From the NCBI RefSeq assembly GCF_031191185.1, contig NZ_CP133465.1:1546001-1610000 (forward strand): a stretch of 64,000 nucleotides of DNA, written 5' to 3'. Each line of letters starts with the position of its first letter. Position 1 is the first letter of the stretch. The translations under genes were made by a program, and so were the position numbers. This document shows, in pieces, positions 18,314 through 26,918 of this stretch. This DNA is from Prevotella nigrescens (GTDB taxonomy: Bacteria; Bacteroidota; Bacteroidia; Bacteroidales; Bacteroidaceae). Under the pieces are notes generated by a model, which searched no databases, was not told the origin of the DNA, and saw only the letters and a list, made by a program, of their open reading frames with translations.

Positions 18314-18451
18314 CAACATAGTATTATTTTTGCAAAAAGAAGTAAAAACAACGATTATAGCAAAAAAAGTTTGTACTTTCGCAGTCGAAACAAATAGGAT
18401 AGGCCGGATAGCAGCAAAGTCTTTCATTTGTATTTTAAAGGAAAAGAAGAA

Positions 18452-19285
18452 ATGAGACAGATTAAGTTTTTATTAGTTACAATTGTAATTGCCACACTTG
18501 CCGCATGCGGAACTACATCAACAGTGCCACTTACGGGTCGCAGACACACCATAAGCGTGTCCGACGCAGAAATTCTTAGCTTGAGTAAGACTCAATATGC
18601 AAAGTTTATGGCAAGTGCCAAGAAGTCTACTAACACTCGAAATACGCAAATGGTAGTAAGAGTTGGACGTCGATTGGCTAATGCTGTAGAAAACTATTTA
18701 CGCAATAATGGTTATGCAAATGAAATAAAGAACTTCCAATGGGAGTTTAATCTTATTCAAGACAAGCAAGCAAATGCTTTCTGTATGCCAGGCGGGAAAA
18801 TTGTTGTTTACGAAGGTTTACTGCCTTATACACAGAACGAAGCGAGCCTTGCCATCGTGTTGGGACACGAGATTGCACACGCAGTAGCAAAGCATAGTGC
18901 CGAGCAGATAACAAAACAACAGAACCAAAGTATTGGAACTTCTATATTAGGAACAGTCTTAAACTCTGCAGTTGGCAACGGTACGGGCGACATTGTCAAT
19001 TCGATAGCCTCTACGGGCTTTTCTCTTCTAAATTTAAAATACAGTAGAAAGAATGAGCAAGAAGCCGACTACATGGGGCTTATATTTGCAGCAATGGCTG
19101 GTTACGACCCACAAAACGCCATACCTTTCTGGCAACGCATGGCTGCTTCATCGCAAGGAGCGCCTATGGAATTTATGAGTAGCCACCCTTCTGACGCAAC
19201 CCGCATTAGGAATATACAGAAATGGATTCCCGAGGCAATGAAGTATTATCAGGCAAGCCTAAGGAGGGTAAAACGAAATGCATGA
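18452..19285 (+). CDS. M48 family metalloprotease lipoprotein
   Basis: 277 residues from the ATG at 18452, chosen because MRQIKFLLVTIVIATLAAC forms a lipoprotein signal; an upstream in-frame ATG at 18428 would add eight residues. The lipobox LAAC predicts a diacylglyceryl-modified N-terminus. The zinc motif HEIAH lies about residues 137-141 (VLGHEIAHAVAKHS), and a downstream NEQEADYMG gives the third ligand glutamate. This is the Oma1/BepA/LoiP-like M48C group, implicated in envelope protein quality control. It is monocistronic. Confidence 0.92.
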   Translation: MRQIKFLLVTIVIATLAACGTTSTVPLTGRRHTISVSDAEILSLSKTQYAKFMASAKKSTNTRNTQMVVRVGRRLANAVENYLRNNGYANEIKNFQWEFNLIQDKQANAFCMPGGKIVVYEGLLPYTQNEASLAIVLGHEIAHAVAKHSAEQITKQQNQSIGTSILGTVLNSAVGNGTGDIVNSIASTGFSLLNLKYSRKNEQEADYMGLIFAAMAGYDPQNAIPFWQRMAASSQGAPMEFMSSHPSDATRIRNIQKWIPEAMKYYQASLRRVKRNA

Positions 19286-19515
19286 ATATGACATTGTTAT
19301 GGACTTCATTAGGAAGACTGTATATTTGTTAGGTACAGCATTATACAAAATAAATCATGTACAAAACGAAATATTACACAGGAAGATAAATAATACATTT
19401 CTGGCGTTTAACGTGCATAATTACTTGTTCTTTTGAAAGTGTGTTTTCTCGCCATAACACTGCTCAAACAAGTTTGTATTGCCCATTTGGCTTAGCAAAA
19501 ACGTCCCTTGCTGTG

Positions 19516-20766
19516 TTAATCGCATTGGAAAATGTCCCTTGTATAGACTTTTTCTCTTACGTCGTCCAATGCACTGTTGTATCGGTTGGCAATGATTTCG
19601 TCGCATTCCGTCTTGAATTTTTGCAAGTCGTTCACCACCAAACTGCCAAAGAAGGTTGTGCCATCTTCGAGTGTAGGTTCGTAAATAAGCACCTTTGCGC
19701 CTTTTGCCTTTATGCGCTTCATAACTCCTTGAATAGAGCTTTGACGGAAATTATCGCTGTTCGACTTCATCGTCAATCGGTAGACGCCTATCACACATTC
19801 CTTTTCTACCGTTGGATTGTAGTTTCCCTGTTCGTTATAATCGTAATATCCAGCTTTGTTCAACACTTGGTCGGCAATGAAATCCTTGCGTGTACGGTTG
19901 CTTTCCACAATGGCTTGAATCAGGTTTTCAGGCACATTTGAATAGTTTGCCAACAGTTGCTTCGTGTCTTTTGGCAAGCAATAGCCACCATAACCGAACG
20001 ATGGATTGTTGTAGAACGAGCCTATGCGGGGGTCGAGGCACACACCTTGTATTATATTGGCTGTGTTTAAGCCTTTCACTTCTGCGTATGTGTCGAGTTC
20101 GTTGAAGTAGCTTACACGCAAAGCCAAGTAGGTATTGGCAAACAATTTCACAGCTTCGGCTTCGGTCAATCCCATAAAAAGCGTTGGAATATCCTCTTTT
20201 ATGGCACCCTCTTTCAAGAGTTCGGCAAACTCGTGTGCTGCTTTGTCCAATCGTTCGTCGTTCTCTGGGCGTGCAACAATAATGCGGCTGGGATATAGAT
20301 TATCGTAGAGTGCCTTGCTTTCGCGTAGGAATTCGGGTGCAAAAATAATGTTTTCGCAGTTGTATTTCTGTCTTACGCTCTCGGTGTAACCCACTGGAAT
20401 GGTTGATTTTATCACCATAATAGCGTTAGAGTTTACGCGTATTACTTGTTCAATCACCTCTTCAACGTGTGTCGTGTCAAAGTAGTTGCGCACTGGGTTG
20501 TAGTTCGTTGGCGTGGCAATCACGACAAAATCGGCATCACGATAAGCTGTTTCTCCGTCTAAGGTAGCCGTGAGGTGCAAGTCTTTTTCTGCTAAATATT
20601 GCTCAATGTAGTCGTCCTGAATAGGCGATAGCTTATTATTAATAAGGTCTACCTTTTTTTTTATAACGTCTACTGCCACCACGTTATGATGCTGGCTCAG
20701 CAGTGTTGCAATGCTCAGACCTACATATCCTGTTCCGGCAACTGCTATTTTATATTTCTTTTCCAT
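19516..20766 (-). CDS. ugd: UDP-glucose 6-dehydrogenase
   Basis: 416 residues; NAD-dependent oxidation of UDP-glucose to UDP-glucuronate in the cytoplasm for polysaccharide synthesis. The Rossmann motif GTGYVG is at residues 11-16. Catalytic C263 sits in [10 protein letters not shown], and K207 and N211 lie in [14 protein letters not shown]. The length is typical of the bacterial enzyme. It lies outside the capsule operon, with its own promoter at 20792-20799. UDP-mannuronate-type dehydrogenases are related, but the overall sequence fits Ugd better. Confidence 0.9.
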   Translation of the reverse strand: MEKKYKIAVAGTGYVGLSIATLLSQHHNVVAVDVIKKKVDLINNKLSPIQDDYIEQYLAEKDLHLTATLDGETAYRDADFVVIATPTNYNPVRNYFDTTHVEEVIEQVIRVNSNAIMVIKSTIPVGYTESVRQKYNCENIIFAPEFLRESKALYDNLYPSRIIVARPENDERLDKAAHEFAELLKEGAIKEDIPTLFMGLTEAEAVKLFANTYLALRVSYFNELDTYAEVKGLNTANIIQGVCLDPRIGSFYNNPSFGYGGYCLPKDTKQLLANYSNVPENLIQAIVESNRTRKDFIADQVLNKAGYYDYNEQGNYNPTVEKECVIGVYRLTMKSNSDNFRQSSIQGVMKRIKAKGAKVLIYEPTLEDGTTFFGSLVVNDLQKFKTECDEIIANRYNSALDDVREKVYTRDIFQCD

Positions 20767-20791
20767 ACGAAGCGTTTTTTCAAATTCCTTG

Positions 20792-20799
20792 CAAAGATA
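20792..20799 (-). promoter_or_regulatory. Promoter -7 box for ugd
   Basis: TATCTTTG on the minus strand, 26 bp before the ugd ATG. It lies just past the stop of the AmpG-like gene (20830). Confidence 0.6.
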
Positions 20800-20829
20800 A
20801 CCATTTTTCTCACAAATGCGTGCCCATAC

Positions 20830-22107
20830 TTATTTCACCTTCTTATCTAAGTCGCTCGTTCGCTTTAAGAAACCTGCCACGATGAATGGTAAAACATTCA
20901 CGATGGCAACGATAACGAAGAAGCGTTGGTAACCCAAATATTCTTGTAGAATGCCTGTAAACCAGCCTGACGCCATTAGTGAAAAGGCTGCTGCTGCACT
21001 TGCCAAGGAAAATCGGAAGATGGAATATTTGCCTTGTGAGCAATAAAGAAGCACAAGTATGTAAGGCGTAATGCCGAAACCAAAGCCAAATTGCTCTATT
21101 GCCACGCAGATATTGATAATGGAAAGGGTGGAAACAAAGTTGTAGCTGAGGTAGATATACAGCATCTTGGGCAATGTAATGGCGCACACCATAAGCCAAA
21201 GGTTGCTCCACAGTCCTCTCTTTTGTATGGCATAGCGACCTAAAATGCTGCCTCCAATAGCGGCAAAGGCACCCACCGAGCCTTGTACAAGCCCTAATTC
21301 TTGTGGCGAAAGGCTCAATCCGCCGTTGCTTCCTGGGTCGATTAAGAACAAGGGAGCTATGCGGAAGAACATTCCTTCGGGTATTAAGAACAGCAACAGA
21401 AACGAAAGCAACGCCACATAGTTGGGCAATTGCATAAAAGTAGTTTTAGTTTCCAACCACCATCGCCTTGTCAGTCCGCTGCGAATGGGTATCGACGGTT
21501 TGTCTTGGGGGCGTGGTAACACGATTGTATGATAGATAAAGAGCAGCAAGAAGGTTATCGCCAAGAAGTAAAAGGTAGTTACCCACGATTTTTCAACGAC
21601 TCTGTTCAACACCTCTAAGTTGCCTGCCAGCATCAACGGAATGCCCATTCCTACCACAATTGCCATCAGTAAGAACACAGAATGTACACTGCTGAGGCTT
21701 GGTAGCTTACGCGACATGCTGAGTTTATAGAATCTTGCCACTGCCACATCGTGTATTACGGCGGCACACGCCGTTGTAAAGATGAACAGCATAGACGCTA
21801 TTTCCCAATAAGGAGTGGTAATCGACTGTGAGATACCGAACATCGAAACTGCCATCAGCAGTTCCATTGCCAACACCCAAAGCCGTTTTGTGGCATAGCC
21901 TGTAACGAATCTGCCTAACAGTGGACGCATAATGAAAGGAACAAACGCCCACGATGTAATCAGCGTAATGGTGCTATTCGACTGCCCCATGCGATTGAAG
22001 AACACCAACGACACAAGAAACACAATGACATAGGGCAACCCTCGTGTGAAATACACGGTGGGTAGCCATAGCCAAGCCTTTGTGTTTGTTTGCTCGTTTG
22101 TATTCAT
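20830..22107 (-). CDS. AmpG-like MFS permease (muropeptide importer candidate)
   Basis: 425 residues, about twelve membrane segments. The N-terminal WLPTVYFTRGLPYVIVFLVS is like the family signature YFAQGLPY of AmpG/PAT permeases, which carry GlcNAc-anhMurNAc-peptides into the cytoplasm for cell-wall recycling. It is the last gene of a four-gene unit whose preceding member is a SpoIID/LytB protein that cleaves or binds peptidoglycan, supporting a wall-recycling role. Another solute is possible. Confidence 0.75.
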   Translation of the reverse strand: MNTNEQTNTKAWLWLPTVYFTRGLPYVIVFLVSLVFFNRMGQSNSTITLITSWAFVPFIMRPLLGRFVTGYATKRLWVLAMELLMAVSMFGISQSITTPYWEIASMLFIFTTACAAVIHDVAVARFYKLSMSRKLPSLSSVHSVFLLMAIVVGMGIPLMLAGNLEVLNRVVEKSWVTTFYFLAITFLLLFIYHTIVLPRPQDKPSIPIRSGLTRRWWLETKTTFMQLPNYVALLSFLLLFLIPEGMFFRIAPLFLIDPGSNGGLSLSPQELGLVQGSVGAFAAIGGSILGRYAIQKRGLWSNLWLMVCAITLPKMLYIYLSYNFVSTLSIINICVAIEQFGFGFGITPYILVLLYCSQGKYSIFRFSLASAAAAFSLMASGWFTGILQEYLGYQRFFVIVAIVNVLPFIVAGFLKRTSDLDKKVK

Positions 22108-22151
22108 TTCGGTTCTTTCAGCTTTTATCTTGTCTTATTGGTGAAGCACTA

Positions 22152-23483
22152 TTAATAGGCTTTTGTTATTTCCGCACCTTTATAATAGTGCAGTAATATT
22201 TCTTCGTACGGATAGCCTTGCTTGCCCATCATAGCAGCACCGATTTGGCAAAGTCCTACGCCGTGCCCCCAGCCAGCTCCTTTTATGATGAATTTCTGGG
22301 GTACACCGTCTTTTATATCTGCCTTTTCAACGATGAATGCCGAACTGTATAGATGGCTTTTGCTAAGTGCACGCCTTATTTCAAGCTCTTTTCCAATGAT
22401 GAGGGTGCGCTCTTTGCCTACTATTTTCAGTCGGTAAATGCGCCCGCTCTTGCCCCTTGATAGTGGAACAAGGTCGATAATGTCGCCAAACTGTACTTCT
22501 AATTTCTCCTCTAAGAGTTGTTTTAATTCTGCTTGCGAGTAAGTTTGGCTCCACCGATAGAAGTCTGTTGTCTCTTGGTCGAAGTCGTTCAGCACCTGCG
22601 AGAGTACCTTTTGGTCGGTCGTATTGCAGAAAGCGTCGGGCGACGATAGTATCCACTGACGCGCAACAGCCTCATCGGTGAGGTCGGGTAGGGGTGTTGA
22701 GTCAGGCAGAGTGTCGGACAGAGCTTGCAAATAAGGCTTTTTAATGTTCTCCCAGCAATATTGAAACTCTTCGACAGCACCGCCACAGCACTTGCTGTAT
22801 CGCGCATCGCAAATCTCTCCGTGGCTTGTCAGTATCTCTCCTGCTGTCTGTTGAATGGCTTCCACAACGTGTTTGTTGGCGGCTTTCGTTATGCCTTGGT
22901 AACGTTGACAATGGTCGTCGGCACACACATCAAATTGTTTGTGGTCTTCGCGGTCGTACCAACGCACAATCTCCTCATTGGTTTTGAAGAACGAGGGTTG
23001 CTTTTCAACGTTGTTGTTTTCTGCTTTTCGCTGTTCAATTTGTGCCAAAAGCCAACTGCGCGATATAACAGCGTGGGCTTTTAGTAGTTCCAACGACGAA
23101 GTTGCACGCATTTCCGAAGAGATGACACTGGTAAGATAAGTCTCAACAGGCAACTCGTTGATGGCGCAGATATTGTTGTCTTCCACTATGAAACGCAACT
23201 TTCCCAAGAATGTTTGTGCCTCTTTTCGCTCCCAATGGAAGTTTACTCCGATGGTAACATCTTCGAGTGTGAACGACGATTGAGCATCGGTTGGCTCGAA
23301 AAGCAGTTCATCGTACAATGTGTTTTCCCACAAAATACGACCTTCCGACAGCTCTACAACCTGCTTTCCAAATCGCTGCGAACCGCAAACGGTATAGGGC
23401 GCATTGAGCGAAAAAAGCAGTTTGCTTGCGCTCACGATACCTACCGAAACAATTGGCTCTTCTTTTCTGTTGCTCGTTTCCAT
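22152..23483 (-). CDS. SpoIID/LytB domain protein
   Basis: 443 residues. The SpoIID core is visible as VETYLTSVISSEMRATSSLE (about 104-123) with the active-site glutamate of this family, then LKAHAVISRSWLLAQ. The C-terminal signature is GWGHGVGLCQIGAAMMGKQG near residues 403-422. SpoIID is a lytic transglycosylase acting on denuded glycan strands. No classical signal peptide is obvious, which is odd for a wall enzyme. It lies between DUF4922 and the AmpG-like permease. Confidence 0.88.
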   Translation of the reverse strand: METSNRKEEPIVSVGIVSASKLLFSLNAPYTVCGSQRFGKQVVELSEGRILWENTLYDELLFEPTDAQSSFTLEDVTIGVNFHWERKEAQTFLGKLRFIVEDNNICAINELPVETYLTSVISSEMRATSSLELLKAHAVISRSWLLAQIEQRKAENNNVEKQPSFFKTNEEIVRWYDREDHKQFDVCADDHCQRYQGITKAANKHVVEAIQQTAGEILTSHGEICDARYSKCCGGAVEEFQYCWENIKKPYLQALSDTLPDSTPLPDLTDEAVARQWILSSPDAFCNTTDQKVLSQVLNDFDQETTDFYRWSQTYSQAELKQLLEEKLEVQFGDIIDLVPLSRGKSGRIYRLKIVGKERTLIIGKELEIRRALSKSHLYSSAFIVEKADIKDGVPQKFIIKGAGWGHGVGLCQIGAAMMGKQGYPYEEILLHYYKGAEITKAY

Positions 23484-23496
23484 TCTTTTTTTGTTG

Positions 23497-24351
23497 TTAT
23501 ATCCCTTTGTTTCTTATTTTTTCGGTTACTTCCTGCATTGCTTCGGTGGGAAGAACAACTTCTTTCATCACCTCCATTAGCAGTCTTTCGTCTATTCGTT
23601 CAAAGTCGGTTTGGCGTGGAAGAATGAGCAAGCCGCCCATATCCAACGCACCAGGACTAATCAGATACTGCTCGTAGCCCTCCTTTGAATAGCAATCGGG
23701 GCGGTGTTTGCGACGTGGAAACACAACAGACACCGTGTCTAACCCCTCTTTCCATACAACGATGTTCATCATTGGTTCCACCTCGTTAGCCTGTTGGGGC
23801 AGCGAATTGTACACAATGCTGAACAGTTGTGCATCGTTTTCAACGCTACGGCTTTTGATTGCAATGGCAGGATAGGCGAAATCGACAATTTCAAAGATGC
23901 CCTCCGCCTCGTTGATGCTTAATAACGGCTGTGCAGTAGCATCGAGCTTGCTCCACATTTCCTGCACGGGCAGCATACCATTCGTGCCTCCTTGGAAGTG
24001 AAGATGGTCGGGTGCGCTTGCGCCACATTTAGGACCGTTATAGAAGAACATAAGTTTTGGATACTTGTCGCTGAGTTTGTGTAAGTCGGCGTAATGTTCT
24101 TGTATAAGCTGCAGCTGGTGTTGGCGTGCTGCAATGGTGAAATGAACAGGCAGAATAGGGAAGGGATTCACCAGAATGTCGAACGTCTCACCGAACGAAA
24201 CGCTGGTCTGAACCTTCGGACGGTTATCCTTGCAAAGGAAACAAGGGCGTTTGGCAATGGTTGCCTTGTCTGTTTTTGCTCCTGCACTCACTATTCTTGC
24301 AGGGTTGAACTGCACCTTTAAACCACCGTCGAATTGCTTTGTCTTCACCAA
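23497..24351 (-). CDS. DUF4922 family protein (HIT/GalT-like), start uncertain
   Basis: 284 residues from a TTG at 24351. The segment CGASAPDHLHFQGG carries the HxHxQ-like motif of the HIT/GalT superfamily of nucleotidyl transferases and hydrolases. A CFLCKDNRP near the N-terminus could be a zinc site. The same frame reads on upstream of 24351 as protein-like sequence ([20 protein letters not shown]) overlapping the end of the GT2 gene, but with no ATG, GTG or TTG. A T7 run at the junction could fuse it to GT2 by a -1 shift. The reaction is unknown. Confidence 0.8.
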   Translation of the reverse strand: MVKTKQFDGGLKVQFNPARIVSAGAKTDKATIAKRPCFLCKDNRPKVQTSVSFGETFDILVNPFPILPVHFTIAARQHQLQLIQEHYADLHKLSDKYPKLMFFYNGPKCGASAPDHLHFQGGTNGMLPVQEMWSKLDATAQPLLSINEAEGIFEIVDFAYPAIAIKSRSVENDAQLFSIVYNSLPQQANEVEPMMNIVVWKEGLDTVSVVFPRRKHRPDCYSKEGYEQYLISPGALDMGGLLILPRQTDFERIDERLLMEVMKEVVLPTEAMQEVTEKIRNKGI

Positions 24352-24392
24352 TTGTAAATCACTGAACCGCTGTTTGGCATCTTCCCACTGGT

Positions 24393-25925
24393 TCAGTTGG
24401 TTGTAAAAAAAGGCTCTAAATTCTTTGCGCCCTCCTCTTCGCCTTGTTTGTTGAGTTGCTGACGCGCTGTCAGTTCTATTGTTCGTAAGCGGTCTTTATA
24501 CAAGTTGTTGGCATTGATGCGGTCGATGCTTAACGCTGCATCGCTGTTTCCGCCCCAACGACGGCACAGATAGAGCTCTTCGTAAATGCGTCCGATGCGG
24601 AACCGGCGACTGAAAGCCAAGCCCATGGCGTAGTCTTCGCCGTAACTGGTGTTCGGGAACTGCACTTCGCGTGCCAAAGGTGTGTAGAACGCACGCGGCG
24701 CACCTAAGCCGTTGATGCGAAGCGCATTGTTGCAGCCGTTGTCTTCCGTCCACTCTGCGTGGTCTATCAGCCCCGGAGGAAGTGTGTTAAGGTCGAAATC
24801 GCACATACAGTACGAGCCTATTATCATTGCCGCCTGCTGTTCGTGGAAGGCGTCTACAATCTTTTGCAACGTCTGTTCCGATGAATAGAGGTCGTCGCTG
24901 TCCAGTTGTACGGCGAACCTACCGCAATGTTCGCTGTTCACGGCATAGTTCCAACAGCCGCCAATGCCAAGGTCGGTGCGGTTGGGAACAAGGTGTACCA
25001 ACCTGTCATCGGTCTTTGCAATGTCCGAAAGTATGGCTGTCGTCTTGTCAGATGAATGATTGTCTACAACAATAACATTGTATTTGAAATCTGTTTTCTG
25101 CGCCAATGCCGATGTAACAGCGTCTCGAATGGTCTTTTCACGATTGAAAACGGGGATTATGACAGATGCTTCAACGCTGAAATCGCCGCTTGTAAAGTCG
25201 GGCTGTCTGTATTTCTTGGTGTCCACCAACCCACCTATAGTGCGCAAATGTGCTGTTGCAGCGCGTTCCATTTCTATCTGTACCTCACGATTACGGGGAT
25301 TTACGTAGTCGAATTGCTTCTCTCCGCTTCGGCGCAGGTCGTCTTCTTCCTCTGTGTAAAGGTATTCGTCCAAGTGGAAAATCTTACCTTTTCTGCTTAG
25401 ATATAAGCGCAAATCGTACCAGCCAGCAAACTTATAGTCAGCCTTTTCTGCTTGTTCAGCGTATGTACGGAGCAACTTCGCATCAATGAGAACCAACGAA
25501 CCGAAGTCGAAATCGTCGCGAAGGCTGCCTGCTTGATAGTCAATGACAGGGTGGCGCATCACCTTTCCTGCCTCAACAGAATAGTGATCGGCATACACTA
25601 AGGCTGCTTTCGTGTCGGCAGCTACACGCACAAGTCGTGTTAAAGCGTGGTAGCCCAGAGTTATGGGCGAAGTTTTCATATAGAAAAGCACGTAGTCGGC
25701 AGTAGCATTTTGTGCCATTTTCAACATTGTTTCCGTGGAAAGAGTATTTCCAACTTGTATGTAGCCAATGCTTTCAGCCGTTTTCTCGCTAACCTTCGTA
25801 CTGTCGGAAGTGAGCATAAAAACCTTTGCCACTTCGTTTTCGTTTATGAATTGCGTTGCATATTGTTGTGCTTGCTGTGCGTTTTCGCAAGGAACAAAGC
25901 AATCTATTTTATTCTTTATATCCAT
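24393..25925 (-). CDS. Two-part protein with C-terminal family 2 glycosyltransferase
   Basis: 510 residues from the ATG at 25925 ([13 protein letters not shown]). A longer frame to 26024 exists, but the promoter at 25960-25967 lies inside that extension, so the shorter start is favoured. Residues 1 to about 230 form an unrecognised domain that itself looks nucleotide-sugar-transferase-like ([20 protein letters not shown]). The C-terminal half is a GT2 domain with [26 protein letters not shown] and the DxD-type LDSDD. It leads a unit with DUF4922, SpoIID and the AmpG-like permease. The acceptor is unknown. Confidence 0.85.
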   Translation of the reverse strand: MDIKNKIDCFVPCENAQQAQQYATQFINENEVAKVFMLTSDSTKVSEKTAESIGYIQVGNTLSTETMLKMAQNATADYVLFYMKTSPITLGYHALTRLVRVAADTKAALVYADHYSVEAGKVMRHPVIDYQAGSLRDDFDFGSLVLIDAKLLRTYAEQAEKADYKFAGWYDLRLYLSRKGKIFHLDEYLYTEEEDDLRRSGEKQFDYVNPRNREVQIEMERAATAHLRTIGGLVDTKKYRQPDFTSGDFSVEASVIIPVFNREKTIRDAVTSALAQKTDFKYNVIVVDNHSSDKTTAILSDIAKTDDRLVHLVPNRTDLGIGGCWNYAVNSEHCGRFAVQLDSDDLYSSEQTLQKIVDAFHEQQAAMIIGSYCMCDFDLNTLPPGLIDHAEWTEDNGCNNALRINGLGAPRAFYTPLAREVQFPNTSYGEDYAMGLAFSRRFRIGRIYEELYLCRRWGGNSDAALSIDRINANNLYKDRLRTIELTARQQLNKQGEEEGAKNLEPFFTTN

Positions 25926-25959
25926 TAGGTTGGTTGTTTTCGGGTAAGATAATCTTATG

Positions 25960-25967
25960 CAAAGATA
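25960..25967 (-). promoter_or_regulatory. Promoter -7 box for the GT2-DUF4922-SpoIID-AmpG unit
   Basis: TATCTTTG on the minus strand, 34 bp before the ATG at 25925. Its position decides the start codon of the GT2 gene. Confidence 0.6.
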
Positions 25968-26087
25968 ACGAAAAGGAGTGAGAAAGACGAAAGAAACGGT
26001 TAAAATTCTGTTGAATATCGGCACAAATAAAATGTAGTAGGAGGATTATGGCTGTTCGCTGAAATTCTTTTTACCTTCTATAAACTT

Positions 26088-26121
26088 AGGTCTGAACTTC
26101 CTGATGTGGAGGTTCAGACCT
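26088..26121. terminator. Strong inverted repeat, possible terminator
   Basis: AGGTCTGAACTTCC pairs with GGAGGTTCAGACCT with one mismatch and a 6-nt loop. No T-tract follows on either strand, so termination is uncertain. It sits beyond repeat array A, downstream of tag. Confidence 0.45.
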
Positions 26122-26144
26122 ATATAATATAAGGAGGAAAAAGA

Positions 26145-26296
26145 TTGTAAAGGTGTAAATATTTTTCACAAGCGTATCTATTGTGTAACTAACTGTACAT
26201 CAATGTATTGTAAAACCTATTGTTTTGCATTCCAAAAGCGGCTGTTTTGCACGGTAAAAGTGTAGGTTTTGCGTTGCAAAAGAGCCGCTTTCGCAA
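26145..26296 (+). repeat. 22-bp modular repeat array, copy A
   Basis: Four contiguous 22-bp units at 26209-26230, 26231-26252, 26253-26274 and 26275-26296. Each has an A-run, a 7-nt core and a T-run (AAAA-N7-TTTT). The cores in order are CCTATTG, GCGGCTG, GTGTAGG and GAGCCGC. The left flank (26145-26208) contains AGGTGTAAATAT and TAACTAACTGTA, shared with copy B. A degenerate fifth unit may follow. No coding capacity is evident. Confidence 0.8.
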
Positions 26297-26348
26297 CGTT
26301 AAAGCGCAGTTATCACTTTTTAAGAGAATTATCTTTACAAAATCAAAG

Positions 26349-26903
26349 CTATTTCCGATTGTAACAATCGCAATCGGCTTGGTGGTCGTTTATGATGCCT
26401 ATGGCTTGCAGGTAGCTGTAAATAATGACTGAACCAACATACTTAAAGCCACGTTTTTTCAAGTCTTTAGCCACCTTGTCGCTCAATGCGTTGCGGGTGC
26501 AGAGGCGTTTTTGGTGAGAGGGATAGACCATTGTCTTTCCTTTTGAGAACTGCCAGATGTACTTGTCGAACGAGCCAAACTCTTCTATAACGCTAAGAAA
26601 GGCCTGCGCATTGGCAATCATTGCTTCTATTTTGCGTTGGCTTTTCAGCATATTCTCGGTGTTAAGAATGTGCTGAACATCGTCAGCGGTGAAGCGAGCC
26701 ACCTGCTTGAAGTCGAAATTGGCAAAGCAAAGACAGAATGTTTCTTGTTTTTTCAGCATCAGCAACCACGACAATCCGCACGACATACATTCCATTACAA
26801 GATACATAAAGAGCATTTTATCGTCGTGAACGGGTACGCCCCAACGTTCGTCGTGGTATTTTTGAAGTAATGGGTGTGTATCAGCCCAAGCGCATCGTGC
26901 CAT
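26349..26903 (-). CDS. tag: DNA-3-methyladenine glycosylase I
   Basis: 184 residues; removes 3-methyladenine from alkylated DNA in base-excision repair. It matches the Tag family along its length. Zinc ligands C4 and H17 at the N-terminus and H174 and C178 in NDHQADCDC at the C-terminus are present. The active-site glutamate and tryptophan are in MECMSCGLSWLLMLKK, and KKRGFKYVGSVIIYSYLQA is conserved. It is the last gene of the DUF4494-YggS-oxidoreductase unit, 15 bp after the oxidoreductase. Confidence 0.95.
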   Translation of the reverse strand: MARCAWADTHPLLQKYHDERWGVPVHDDKMLFMYLVMECMSCGLSWLLMLKKQETFCLCFANFDFKQVARFTADDVQHILNTENMLKSQRKIEAMIANAQAFLSVIEEFGSFDKYIWQFSKGKTMVYPSHQKRLCTRNALSDKVAKDLKKRGFKYVGSVIIYSYLQAIGIINDHQADCDCYNRK

Positions 26904-26918
26904 ATTTTATAAGATGTT

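Noticed and set aside
26209..26296. CRISPR array
   Set aside because: Units are 22 bp with only 7 variable bases, repeats are degenerate, and no cas genes are present.
26220..26432. ORF over repeat array A
   Set aside because: Open only because the repeat units lack stops in one frame; it runs into tag on the opposite strand.
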